A stretch of 64,000 bases of DNA from Myxococcus dinghuensis (GTDB taxonomy: Bacteria > Myxococcota > Myxococcia > Myxococcales > Myxococcaceae). A program made the translations under genes and the position numbers. The stretch spans positions 124,001 to 188,000 of the forward strand of contig NZ_JAKCFB010000008.1 of assembly GCF_024198235.1 (NCBI RefSeq). Reading direction: 5' to 3'. The notes under the pieces were generated by a model, which made no database searches, was not told the origin of the DNA, and saw nothing but the letters and a program-made list of their open reading frames with translations. This document shows, piece after piece, positions 8,022-16,626 of this stretch. Position 1 is the stretch's first letter, and the number at the start of each line of letters is the position of its first letter.

Positions 8022-9941
8022 ATGCGTCACCCGAGGCCCTTCGTCCGCACGGCCGTGCTGTCCTCCCTGCTGCTCGCCGGCGGGGTGTCCACCTGGTTCT
8101 TCACGCGCTCCGCGTCGTCGCGCGACGACGTCGAGACGGTGGCGAGCGCCTCGCGGCTGCCACTCTTCCGTTGGACGCGTGGCGAGGAGCGCACCTACCA
8201 GTTCGTCTGGGACGACCTGCAGCGCGTGACGTTGCCGACGCCCGTCCAGGGAGAGGCCTCGACGCTGGACGGAACGCTGCACCTCGGGGGGACGCTGTCG
8301 CTCCAGGCGCTGGACGTGCGCCCGGATGGCGCGCGCCTGCGGCTGGCGCTGGAGTCGCTGACCCGGCACGAGGCCACGCTGGCGGGGCAGACCGTCCTTC
8401 CCGACGCGAACGCCGTGGCGCAACACCTCCCGCCGTCCGCGTCCGCCTGGGTCGAGCTCGATGCCCGCGGCGCGTTGATGGCCATCCGCTTCTCGCCTTC
8501 CGAGCCCGCCTTGTTCCAGCAGCTCGCGCAGACGCTTGCCGCGGAGCTGTTCCCCACCGAGCTGCGCGACGCCGCGGAGTGGAGCGCGGTCGAGTCCACC
8601 CAGACGGGGGACGTGGAGGCCACGTTCCGCTTCGAGGGGCCCGCCGACGCGCAGTTGACGCGTCGTCGCTCGCGCTACCAGCGCCTGCGTGCTTCCGCCG
8701 ACGAGACGCCCTTCCAGCAGTCGCTGCGCTCGCTCACGCGCTTCGAGCGCGCGCCGGATGGGGGCATGGCCGGGGTGCTCCACGACGAGTCCCTGGACGC
8801 CACGCGCACGGATGGCTCGCCGCTCCTGTCGCGCCGGATGCGCCTGCGCGTGGAGTTCGCCTCCCGTCAGGTCAAGCCCCTGCCCCCTCCCGAAGTGGAG
8901 AAGGGCATCGTCCGGAGGCCCTCGGAGATCGCCTTCGACGGTGACCCGGAGATGGCGTTGCTGCGCAGCCAGGCGGAGGGCATGACGGTGGACGAAGTGC
9001 TCCGGCAACTGGCCTCGGTCAACGAGCCCGAGGCCCTGGGGGACCTGCCGCGCTTCATGCGCCGCGCCGTGGCCGCGTTCAAGCTCGAGCCGGGGCGCAC
9101 CCGGGAGCTGGCGGTGGCCTTCCAGCGCCAGGGCGCGGCGCCGGGGCTGCGCGAGCTGATGATGGACGTGTTGACGTGGACGGGCCATGCCCAGGCGCAG
9201 GCCACGATGCGCGAGCTGCTCCAGACGCCGCGCGCCCGGGAGCACATGCCGTCCTTCGGCCTCATGGTGCAGCGCGCGGGGCTCCTCCAGGAGCCCGAGC
9301 CGGAGACGGCCCGGATGCTGTTGGAGATGAACGCCCAGGCCCGCGCGGCGAGCGACGTGGGCTCCGAGCGCGCCTCCGCCTACGCGCTGGGCGGCATCGT
9401 CTCCCACCTGCCTCCGAACGCTCCGGAGGTGGCGACCTACATGCGGCCCCTGGAGACCGCGCTGCGCGACGCCGCGAGCGACGAGGTGCGCGCGCATGCC
9501 CTGGTCGCCCTGGGCAACACCGGCAGGGAGGAGATGTTGGACCAGGCCGCGCCCCATCTTCGTTCGGAGTCCACGGAGGTCCGCGCCGCCGCCGCGGAGG
9601 CGCTGCGCCGCGCGCCGCAGGAGGTGGCGACGCGCATGTTGCTGGACGCGCTGGACTTCGAGCGGAGCCGCGAGGTGCAGAACGCGCTGCTCGACGCGCT
9701 CGACGCCCGCGTGCTCGACGCGGCGGACCTGGAGCGCCTGCGGGGCTGGGTCGTCTCCGGCCGCCTCGTCGCCGGCGCGGAGTCCAACCTGCTCAACGTC
9801 ATCTCCCGTCGGCTCGAGAGCGGCGGCGCCTCCTTCGTCCAGATGCTCCAGGTCCTCGCGCTGCGCCCGGGGCAGCAGCCCGCCACGCGCGCGCGCGTCA
9901 TGTCGCTGATGGCCCAGGTCTCCGCGATGAGCGAGGGCTGA
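8022..9941 (+). CDS. Exported protein with LLTP (vitellogenin_N/MTP)-like barrel plus HEAT-like helical domain
   Basis: A 639-residue protein anchored or exported through a hydrophobic N-terminus (about 10-27). Residues 48-285 are beta-rich and follow the pattern of the N-terminal barrel of large lipid transfer proteins: R-W-T-R-G-E-E-R-T-Y-Q-F (50-61), an L-D-G-T-L-H-L-G-G strand set (82-90), a V-E-L-D-A-R-G-A-L-M strand followed by a helix L-F-Q-Q-L-A-Q-T-L-A-A-E-L (144-176), and a G-D-V-E-A-T-F-R-F strand (196-204). Residues 315-639 are alpha-helical, with HEAT-like units such as H-A-L-V-A-L-G-N-T-G and V-R-A-A-A-A-E-A-L-R-R. Barrel-then-helical order and A-L-G-N-x-G repeats are what vitellogenin, apoB and MTP show. 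The resemblance was judged by eye and is a hypothesis; the HEAT part alone is secure. Confidence 0.7.
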   Translation: MRHPRPFVRTAVLSSLLLAGGVSTWFFTRSASSRDDVETVASASRLPLFRWTRGEERTYQFVWDDLQRVTLPTPVQGEASTLDGTLHLGGTLSLQALDVRPDGARLRLALESLTRHEATLAGQTVLPDANAVAQHLPPSASAWVELDARGALMAIRFSPSEPALFQQLAQTLAAELFPTELRDAAEWSAVESTQTGDVEATFRFEGPADAQLTRRRSRYQRLRASADETPFQQSLRSLTRFERAPDGGMAGVLHDESLDATRTDGSPLLSRRMRLRVEFASRQVKPLPPPEVEKGIVRRPSEIAFDGDPEMALLRSQAEGMTVDEVLRQLASVNEPEALGDLPRFMRRAVAAFKLEPGRTRELAVAFQRQGAAPGLRELMMDVLTWTGHAQAQATMRELLQTPRAREHMPSFGLMVQRAGLLQEPEPETARMLLEMNAQARAASDVGSERASAYALGGIVSHLPPNAPEVATYMRPLETALRDAASDEVRAHALVALGNTGREEMLDQAAPHLRSESTEVRAAAAEALRRAPQEVATRMLLDALDFERSREVQNALLDALDARVLDAADLERLRGWVVSGRLVAGAESNLLNVISRRLESGGASFVQMLQVLALRPGQQPATRARVMSLMAQVSAMSEG

Positions 9942-9995
9942 GTCCCCGCGCGTCCTCCTCCGTCTCCACAACCCACCACCGTCGTCGAGGTCCTC

Positions 9996-11765
9996 ATGAA
10001 ACGCTGTCTGAACGGGCTGGGCCTGGTGGCCCTGCTCGGCCTGCTCCTGGCTCCCGCCGCCCACGCGGACGTCGTGGACGATGTCTGGCGCGGCACGAAC
10101 ATGCGCCTGAACGCCGCCCGCATCCGGGTGCGTGGCAACGACTACGCCACCGGCTACTGGCTCCTGCGCAAGTCGGCCAACACCCTCAACCTCCATGTCC
10201 CGGCGCGTGACTTCGGCATCAATTCGAACCTGACGCTGAACATGTACGGCTCGCGCTCGGGCAACGTCATCACCTGGACGTTCGACGACACGCTGCCGCA
10301 GCCGTACTACCTGGGCGACGCGAACAGCGTGACGCGTGTGAGGGGGACGCTGAAGGCGTTCGCGCGGCAGGTTCGCGGCGCGGACGACCCGTACTGCGAG
10401 CGCGCCGCGTGCCCCCACAACGTCGAGCTGGTGCTGACCTCCGGCAGCCAGGTGTGGATCGACGGCTACACGGACATCGTCTTCAAGTTCAACTGGACGG
10501 AGGCCGTGGACATGCGCCAGTTCATCGCCTACGCGGGGGTGCCGAGGCCCCGGCTGGCGTCGATGCGTGTGCTCACGTCGACCAACCGGTGTCCGTCCGC
10601 GGATGCCACCGAACTCTCCGGCGAGGTGACGCTGTCCACCCCCGCGCCCACGGGGGGGACGTTGGTGGAGCTGCTGAGCGTGGACTCCACCGTGGGCGTG
10701 ATGAACGTGCGCGTCCCGGAGGCGCAGCGGGTCGCGCGCTTCCCCATCCGTCTGCCCGGCGGCTGGAGTGGCCCCACCGTCATCCAGGCCTCCTCCGGTG
10801 GCGCCGTGCAGACGCTCAAGGTCGGCCTCATGAAGTGCATCGTCAATCCGGTCCGCTTCACCAGTTGGAGGCTGCTGCCGCTCACCGTGATTCCCCGCTT
10901 CATCCTCAACGGGGGCGCGATGGTGGCCCGGCAGGAGGGCCAGGAGTCGGACACCCTGTTCACCTCGAAGATGGACGCCTATCAACTCAACGAGGTGCTG
11001 GCCGCCGAGCGCGTCGACGTGAAGGCCATCAACAGCGGCGGCGACCTGTTCGGCACCGCGTACGGTCCGAAGGGGAAGGGCGCCTTCCGCCTCAAGTCGA
11101 GCGCGGTGAAGTCCGGCGCCGAGCAGTGGGTGGAGGGCTTCGAGGCGCTCGCGGGCAACGCGCATGGCGTGCCGCTGGTGCGCTGGCTGGATGACCCGGA
11201 CCACGTCTACCTCGTGGACGAGGTGGGGCCGCTGGAGCAGGAGGGCCTGAAGGGCCTGGCCAAGGGCGTGCTGCGCTTCAACGCGCTGGGCGAGGTGGCG
11301 ACCACCCTGGAGACGTCGAAGGGCGCGCGCGCGGTCCGCATCCTCGGCAAGGAGCCGAAGGTCCTGGTGGAGCAGGAGTCGGAGGCCATCGCCCTCAACG
11401 ACGTGGGGATGGTGTTGGGCACGGCGCGCATCGAGAAGCTGCTCCGGCCGTTCCTCTGGACGCCGAAGGGGGACAGCCGCTGGCTGCCGCTGCCGGAGGG
11501 GTTCGTGTCCGCCCAGGCCGTGGGCCTCAACGACTCGGGCTGGGTGGTGGGCACCGCCACGGCGTCGGATGGCAAGACGCAGGCGGCCTTCATCACCTCG
11601 CCGGACGGGAAGACGACGGTGCTGCTCGACAAGCTGGCGCCCGAGGCGCTGACCAAGGCCGGCTACCGCTTCGTGGAGGCGCTGGCCATCACCAACGACC
11701 TCCAGGTCCTGGCGCGCGCGGTGGATGCCCAGGGCCAGCGTGTCCACGTGGTGCTCGTCCCATGA
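9996..11765 (+). CDS. Secreted protein with C-terminal HAF-like repeats
   Basis: A 589-residue protein with a clear signal peptide (hydrophobic 8-22, A-H-A-D cleavage near 25). The N-terminal 280 residues are beta-rich, with an Ig-like section around 195-285 (V-T-L-S-T-P-A-P-T-G-G and following) and few cysteines. The last 190 residues contain units such as A-I-A-L-N-D-V-G-M-V-L-G-T-A and A-V-G-L-N-D-S-G-W-V-V-G-T-A, each followed by a W-T-P-like or S-P-D-G segment. These match the HAF family of extracellular repeats (N-D-x-G-x-V-x-G-x-A), thought to form a propeller-like fold. It follows the HEAT/LLTP-like gene by 54 bp, and its TGA overlaps the ATG at 11762. A shared extracellular role with its neighbours is inferred from the layout. 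Confidence 0.8.
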   Translation: MKRCLNGLGLVALLGLLLAPAAHADVVDDVWRGTNMRLNAARIRVRGNDYATGYWLLRKSANTLNLHVPARDFGINSNLTLNMYGSRSGNVITWTFDDTLPQPYYLGDANSVTRVRGTLKAFARQVRGADDPYCERAACPHNVELVLTSGSQVWIDGYTDIVFKFNWTEAVDMRQFIAYAGVPRPRLASMRVLTSTNRCPSADATELSGEVTLSTPAPTGGTLVELLSVDSTVGVMNVRVPEAQRVARFPIRLPGGWSGPTVIQASSGGAVQTLKVGLMKCIVNPVRFTSWRLLPLTVIPRFILNGGAMVARQEGQESDTLFTSKMDAYQLNEVLAAERVDVKAINSGGDLFGTAYGPKGKGAFRLKSSAVKSGAEQWVEGFEALAGNAHGVPLVRWLDDPDHVYLVDEVGPLEQEGLKGLAKGVLRFNALGEVATTLETSKGARAVRILGKEPKVLVEQESEAIALNDVGMVLGTARIEKLLRPFLWTPKGDSRWLPLPEGFVSAQAVGLNDSGWVVGTATASDGKTQAAFITSPDGKTTVLLDKLAPEALTKAGYRFVEALAITNDLQVLARAVDAQGQRVHVVLVP

Positions 11766-11809
11766 GCGCCGCCGGGACTGATTCGACCTTCGGAACGAGG
11801 ACCTTCATC

Positions 11810-12532
11810 GTGAACCTGAAAACGTCCCTGCGGGGGCTGCTGATGCTGTGCATGGCCGTCATGGCGGGCTGCGGGAGCTGCCAGGGCAGTGGGATTCCGG
11901 ATTGCCCCTCGGGGATGGAGGGGACGAACGGCTGCGAGTGCCGGACGGGCTCCGCGAGCTGCGACGCGGGGCTGCAGTGCCGGAGCGGGACGTGTGTGCC
12001 TTGCGGCGCGGAGGGCAGCGGCTGCTGCGTCACCGGCGCCACGACCTCCTGCTCGGGCACGCTGGTGTGCGTGATGGAGGCCGACGGGGAGATCTGCCGC
12101 AACTGCGGAGACGTGGGCGAGGCCTGCTGCAACTCGTCCGGGAGCCAGGTCTGCAACGCGGGCGGGACGTGCGTCGGAGGCACCTGCCAGTCCGTGGCGG
12201 AGCTGACGTGCGACCCGAACGGGACGACCTTCTCCGTGGGCATCCAGGACAAGAACCTGTGTGCCCTGCGCGTGGTGGAGCTGCGCGCGGCGAACGCCGC
12301 CAACGCGCTGATGTGCGCGACCGGCAGCGGCATGCTCGGCGCCGACGACAGCGTGTTCGAGACCCCGAACTCGCCCATCATCGACTACGAGCTGTGCGTG
12401 ACGACGGCGGGCGGCGGACGGCAGACGACCAGCGTCCGGGCCTTCGACGACTTCGGGGCGATGCGCTGCGCGACCTGGACGCGGTGCGGAGACACCGGCT
12501 GCACGCTCATCACCTGGGGGGCTTGCAGGTAA
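11810..12532 (+). CDS. Cysteine-rich lipoprotein
   Basis: About 240 residues. The GTG at 11810 is preferred because it is preceded by GAGGA (11797-11801) and gives a textbook lipoprotein signal peptide, V-N-L-K-T-S-L-R-G-L-L then A-V-M-A-G-C with the lipidated Cys at residue 21; an ATG at 11762, overlapping the previous stop, would add 16 residues and spoil it. The next 130 residues are packed with cysteines in Dickkopf/EGF-like arrangements (C-E-C-R-T-G, C-D-A-G-L-Q-C, C-V-P-C-G, G-C-C-V, A-C-C-N), a style common in myxobacterial surface lipoproteins. The C-terminal 100 residues form a separate domain with a few more cysteines. Last gene of the exported-protein run; a strong hairpin follows. 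Confidence 0.8.
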   Translation: MNLKTSLRGLLMLCMAVMAGCGSCQGSGIPDCPSGMEGTNGCECRTGSASCDAGLQCRSGTCVPCGAEGSGCCVTGATTSCSGTLVCVMEADGEICRNCGDVGEACCNSSGSQVCNAGGTCVGGTCQSVAELTCDPNGTTFSVGIQDKNLCALRVVELRAANAANALMCATGSGMLGADDSVFETPNSPIIDYELCVTTAGGGRQTTSVRAFDDFGAMRCATWTRCGDTGCTLITWGACR

Positions 12533-12579
12533 CGGGGGGCGGAGAGGGGAGGCGCCTTGGGGGGCGTGTCCCTTCTCCA

Positions 12580-12617
12580 CCGCGGCGGGGGCCTTCGGCC
12601 CGGGGCCCTCGCCGCGG
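12580..12617. terminator. Bidirectional hairpin terminator between convergent genes
   Basis: CCGCGGCG (12580-12587) pairs perfectly with CGCCGCGG (12610-12617), and an inner GGGCC/GGCCC stem adds stability. It lies between the 3' ends of the lipoprotein gene (+) and the DUF885 gene (-). There is no T-tract, which is usual at this GC content. Confidence 0.6.
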
Positions 12618-12627
12618 CCGTGGTTCC

Positions 12628-14364
12628 TCAGCGCAGCAGCAGCTCGCGCACCAACGGCAGGGGCAGGCTGCCCTGCGACACGAAGGCGTCGTGGAACTGC
12701 TTGAGGCTCGTGCCCTTGGCGCTCATGTAGTCCCGCGCCAGCCGCTGCACCTCCAGCTTGCCGAACGTGTAGTAGAGGTACGTCGGGTTGTAGGCGCCCC
12801 GGCGGGCCTCCTCGTAGGCGTTGGCGGGCTGCTGGAAGCACTTCTCGTGGAACAGGTTCGCGGCCTGCTCCACCGTCCAACCCGCGGTGTGGAGCTTGAT
12901 GCCCGCGACGTAGCGGCAGTCCCGGAGCAGCGCCTCGGAGAGCTGCGCCAGCCGCAGCTTCGGGTCGCCGTCGCCGTAGCCCTGGTCGAGCATCATCTGT
13001 TCGGCGTAGTGGGCCCAGCCCTCCGCGTTGCTGCCCACCGAGACGAGCTTGCGCACCTTCGTGGGGAAGCGCGGCGCGTAGAGGAACTGGAGGTAGTGGC
13101 CGGGCCACACCTCGTGGATGTTGATGATGGAGACGACCGGCGCGTTGTACAGCCGCAGGTGCTCCTCCTGGTGCTTCGCGTCCCAGTCCGACTCCACCGG
13201 GGTGATGTAGTAGAAGGCCTCGGTCGCCTTCGTCTCGTACGCGCCCGGCGTATCCATGGACGCGAAGGAGCCGGAGCGCGCGTACGGCGGCGTCTCCTCC
13301 ACGTGGGGGCGCACCTCGGAGGGGATGGTGACCAGGTCCTTCGCCACCAGGAACTCACGCACGCCCTCCACCGAGCGGCGCACCGTGGGGATGAGGTCCT
13401 TCGCCGTGGGGTGGTCGTCCTCCAGCGAGTGCATCACCTGGGCGGGCGTCTTGCGCGGGTCGATTCGCTTCGCCGTGGCCACGAAGTCCCGGTAGTCCTT
13501 CTCGAGGTTCGCCTCGCCCCTGGCGAGCAGCTCCGACAGGGGCAGGTCGATCATCTCCTCGTAGCGCAGCTTGGTGAGGAAGCGCTCCTCGCCCAGCGCG
13601 TAGCGGCCCGTGGAGCGGGGCAGCAGCTCGTCGCGCAGCCACCGCGAGTAGTCCTGCACGGCCGAGATGGCCGCGGCGTTGGCCGCGGTGAACTCGGCCA
13701 GCAGCGCCGCGTCACCCCCGGCGGCGTCCCGGGCCCAGGTGGCCACGGAGCCCTCGAAGAAGCCCACGGAGCCCTTCGTCATGCGGAGGGCCAGGTCGGT
13801 GAACTCCTTCGGCGGCGTCCCCAGGTTGGCCTTGCCCGCGGCGAAGACGGCGGGCACGGCCTTCAGGCGGGCAATCACGGAGCGCAGCCGCTCCGCCTTC
13901 GGCGCGAAGTCGCGCTTCATCAGCCCGTCGATGGCGCCGCCGGGCAGCCCCGCGTACATCATGGGGTTGGTCTCCCAGCCACGCACCACGCCCAGCTCGT
14001 ACTGCTCGGCCAGGAGCTGGCTCTCCAGGGCCCGCGCGTCGACGCGCTCGTCGAAGCTCAACTGCTCCGAATCCACCGCGCGCAAGCGGCCCAGCAGCGC
14101 CTCCAGCTCGCGCAGGCGCGCCTCGATGCGGGGGCGGCTCCAGTCCTCCAGGCGCGCGTCGTACGCGTGGCGGCCCACCGCCGTGCCGTTGGAGGGGGCG
14201 AAGTCGAAGGACGCCGCGAAGATGGCGTCCACCAGCTCCGGGAACGTCTCGGACCGCTGGGACGAGGACGCCCGGGGCGGCTCGACGGGCGCGGGGGAGG
14301 GGACCTGCTTCGCGCATGCGCCGAACAGGCAACACGCGGAGAGGACGACGGCGCGGGTGTTCAT
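12628..14364 (-). CDS. DUF885 family lipoprotein, probable metallopeptidase-like
   Basis: A 578-residue lipoprotein: the signal ends in L-F-G-A-C with the lipidated Cys at residue 17, followed by a Pro/Ser linker. The rest is the helical DUF885 domain. The hallmark H-E-V-W-P-G-H-Y-L-Q matches the family's H-E-x-x-P-G-H motif, which is thought to bind zinc as in related peptidases, and E-G-W-A-H-Y-A-E downstream is the second conserved block. Length is normal for the family. Substrate is unknown; peptidase activity is inferred from the motif. The M20 peptidase gene ends 22 bp upstream on the same strand, so the two are probably co-transcribed, perhaps for handling external peptides. Confidence 0.9.
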   Translation of the reverse strand: MNTRAVVLSACCLFGACAKQVPSPAPVEPPRASSSQRSETFPELVDAIFAASFDFAPSNGTAVGRHAYDARLEDWSRPRIEARLRELEALLGRLRAVDSEQLSFDERVDARALESQLLAEQYELGVVRGWETNPMMYAGLPGGAIDGLMKRDFAPKAERLRSVIARLKAVPAVFAAGKANLGTPPKEFTDLALRMTKGSVGFFEGSVATWARDAAGGDAALLAEFTAANAAAISAVQDYSRWLRDELLPRSTGRYALGEERFLTKLRYEEMIDLPLSELLARGEANLEKDYRDFVATAKRIDPRKTPAQVMHSLEDDHPTAKDLIPTVRRSVEGVREFLVAKDLVTIPSEVRPHVEETPPYARSGSFASMDTPGAYETKATEAFYYITPVESDWDAKHQEEHLRLYNAPVVSIINIHEVWPGHYLQFLYAPRFPTKVRKLVSVGSNAEGWAHYAEQMMLDQGYGDGDPKLRLAQLSEALLRDCRYVAGIKLHTAGWTVEQAANLFHEKCFQQPANAYEEARRGAYNPTYLYYTFGKLEVQRLARDYMSAKGTSLKQFHDAFVSQGSLPLPLVRELLLR

Positions 14365-14386
14365 GCCGTCGTTCTACCAAGCGGTG

Positions 14387-15706
14387 TCAGCGCTTGCCCA
14401 AGAGCTCCAGCGCGGCCGTCGTCAGTGTGGTCACACCCGTGCGCAGCGTGCGCTCCCGGTCCGGCGCGAAACCCGAGGAGTGCAGGGAAGGCAGCGTCTC
14501 TCCCCTGGCGCGGGCCTGCTCGAAGCGCTGCGGCTCCACCGTGCCCAGCCACAGCATGACGGAGGGGACGCCCGCCCGCCCGTACTCGGAGAAGTCCTCG
14601 CCGCCCATGACGGGCTGCGCCTCGCCCACGCTCTGCTCCCCGAGCACCCGCTTCACCGCGTCCATCAACCGGCGGGTGAGGGCGGGGTCGTTGTACGTGG
14701 CGGGCGTGCCCTCTGTGACGGCGACGTCCGGGGGCCGGGGCGCGTTGGAGGCCAGCGCCTCCGCCTTCGCCACGCGCTCGATACCCTCCAGCAGGGCCTT
14801 GCGGACCTCCGGCTTGTACGAGCGGACGGTGAGCTGCAGGCGCACCTCGTCGGGGATGATGTTGTGCTTGGTGCCGCCGTGGATGGAGCCCACCGTCACC
14901 ACCGCCGGCTCCAGGGGATGCTTCTCGCGGCTGACCAGCGTCTGGAGCGCGAGCACCGTGCGGGCGGCCATCACCACGGGGTCCACCGTCGTGTGGGGAT
15001 ACGCGCCGTGGCCGCCCTTGCCGTACAGGGTGATGTCCACCGAGTCCACGTTGGCCAGGGCATAGCCGGAGACGGCCTCGATGCGGCCGGACGGCGCAGT
15101 GGCGGTGTTGTGCAGGGCGACGGCGAAGTCGGGCTTGGGGAAGCGGGTGAAGAGGCCGTCGGCGAGCATCTTCCGGGCGCCCGCGCCCACCTCCTCCGCG
15201 GGCTGGCCCACCAGCATCAGCGTGCCGCTCCAGCGGTTCTTGTTGCGCGACAGCAGCGTCGCCGTGCCGAGCCAGACCGTCATGTGCACGTCATGCCCGC
15301 ACGCGTGCATCACCGGGACGGACTGGCCCGCGTCGTTGGTCGCGAGCGATCTGCTCGTGTACGCCACGCCCGTCTTCTCCTCCATGGGCAGGCCGTCCAG
15401 GTCCGTGCGCAGCATCACGGTGGGGCCCTTGCCGTTGCGCAGCAGCGCCACGACGCCATGCACGCCGACGCCGGTGGTGACCTCGAAGCCCAGCTTGCGC
15501 AGGCGCTCCGCCAGCTTCGCGGCGGTCTTCTCCTCCTGGAAGGACAGCTCGGGGGTCTGGTGCAGGTCCCGGTAGAGCGCGTCCAGCTCCGGATAGAGGC
15601 CGTCGAGCCCGCCGAGCACGGGCGAGGGCGCGGCCGCGAGGGCGGGGCTCCCCGGCAGCAGGGCCAGGAGGACGAGGGTCGACGCGAGCAGGGAGGGGCG
15701 GTTCAC
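14387..15706 (-). CDS. M20 family amidohydrolase/peptidase, secreted
   Basis: A 439-residue enzyme of the M20D type (HipO/AmhX-like, hydrolysing N-acyl amino acids or small peptides). The GTG at 15706 gives a clean signal peptide (S-L-L-A-S-T-L-V-L-L-A-L-L then A-L-A-A), with GGAG upstream. Metal and catalytic motifs are intact: H-A-C-G-H-D-V-H, the D-L-D-G-L-P segment with E-E-K, A-E-E-V-G-A-G-A, and M-G-G-E-D-F near the end. The G-K-G-G-H-G-A-Y-P-H lid-domain motif is also present. Export is unusual for cytosolic amidohydrolases but common for the myxobacterial and xanthomonad members. Probably the first gene of a unit with the DUF885 lipoprotein. Confidence 0.9.
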   Translation of the reverse strand: MNRPSLLASTLVLLALLPGSPALAAAPSPVLGGLDGLYPELDALYRDLHQTPELSFQEEKTAAKLAERLRKLGFEVTTGVGVHGVVALLRNGKGPTVMLRTDLDGLPMEEKTGVAYTSRSLATNDAGQSVPVMHACGHDVHMTVWLGTATLLSRNKNRWSGTLMLVGQPAEEVGAGARKMLADGLFTRFPKPDFAVALHNTATAPSGRIEAVSGYALANVDSVDITLYGKGGHGAYPHTTVDPVVMAARTVLALQTLVSREKHPLEPAVVTVGSIHGGTKHNIIPDEVRLQLTVRSYKPEVRKALLEGIERVAKAEALASNAPRPPDVAVTEGTPATYNDPALTRRLMDAVKRVLGEQSVGEAQPVMGGEDFSEYGRAGVPSVMLWLGTVEPQRFEQARARGETLPSLHSSGFAPDRERTLRTGVTTLTTAALELLGKR

Positions 15707-15765
15707 CAGGGGCTCCGGTGGTGGCGGGAGGGCCGCACTACACCACACCGGAGCGCCGGACCGCT

Positions 15766-16440
15766 TCAGCGCTGGCGCTTCGCGATGAACAGTGCGTGCC
15801 GGGGGCCCTTGTTCCCGTGGGCGTGGGGCTGCAGCACCTTGACGGTGAAGCCCGCCTTCTCCAGGCGGCCCTGGAAGATGGGGGAGGGGCCGGCGCTCCA
15901 GACGCCGAGCGTGCCACCCGAGCGCAGCGCGCGGGCCGCGTTGTTCAGCCCGTCGAGCCCGTAGAGGCCCTGGTTGTCCGGGTGGGTGAGGGCGCTGGGG
16001 CCGTTGTCGACGTCGAGCAGGATGACGTCGAAGGCGGTGGGGTTCTTCGCCATGAGCCGGGCGACATCGCTCTCCACCACGCTGACGCGCGGGTCCTCGA
16101 GCGGCGCGCGCGCGAGCGGCGAGAGCCACGGGCCCTTGTTCCAGGCGACGACCGCGGACAGCAGCTCCGCCACCGTGACGCGAACGCCCGGTCCCACCCG
16201 GTCCAGCACCGCGCGCACGGTGTAGCCGAAGCCGAGCCCGCCCACGAGCACCCGCCCGGTGCCTCGGCTGACCAGGTCCGCGCAGCCCGCCTCCGCCAAC
16301 GCCTCCTCCGAGCCGTGCATGCGGCTGGACATCAGCGTCTGTCCGCGCACGCGCAGGACGTACTCCTCGCCTCGCCGGGCGAGGGTGACGTCTCCCACGT
16401 CGGGGACCTGCGCGGTGTCGAGTGTCTCCCAGGGCTTCAT
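15766..16440 (-). CDS. Spermidine synthase-like methyltransferase-fold protein
   Basis: A 224-residue Rossmann-fold protein. G-R-V-L-V-G-G-L-G-F-G-Y-T is motif I of the spermidine synthase-like family, followed by V-T-V-A-E-L (motif II) and F-D-V-I-L-L-D-V-D-N-G-P (motif IV). Family members are often annotated as spermidine synthase, but this one is short (true SpeE is about 280 residues) and lacks the usual Y-Y-D/active-site aspartate arrangement, so polyamine synthesis is unlikely. Role unknown. The reading direction and spacing (59 bp) suggest it may be transcribed with the M20 gene downstream. Confidence 0.8.
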   Translation of the reverse strand: MKPWETLDTAQVPDVGDVTLARRGEEYVLRVRGQTLMSSRMHGSEEALAEAGCADLVSRGTGRVLVGGLGFGYTVRAVLDRVGPGVRVTVAELLSAVVAWNKGPWLSPLARAPLEDPRVSVVESDVARLMAKNPTAFDVILLDVDNGPSALTHPDNQGLYGLDGLNNAARALRSGGTLGVWSAGPSPIFQGRLEKAGFTVKVLQPHAHGNKGPRHALFIAKRQR

Positions 16441-16626
16441 GCGCCCGGCTCATCGCCTGGAGCCGGGCGCAGGTCAAGCCACCTCGTCATCCGAGGGCCC
16501 GGTGGCTGTCGCCCACCCTCCCGGGGCGCCGGCCCCAGGCCCGCCGCCTGTTCGCAACCCCGGGGTGCGTCCGCATCCATTTCCATGCGGGCACCATGTC
16601 CGGGAGGCCCGGCCAAGGGAGCGACC

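Noticed and set aside
5739..11747. A 2002-codon open frame on the minus strand across the exported-protein genes
   Set aside because: It is antisense to four genes with signal peptides and recognisable domains; its translation is Arg/His/Gln/Leu/Gly-rich low complexity, typical of shadow frames at 70% GC.
15766..16440. True spermidine synthase (speE)
   Set aside because: Too short and lacking the polyamine-specific residues; only the shared fold is supported, and no AdoMet decarboxylase gene is near.
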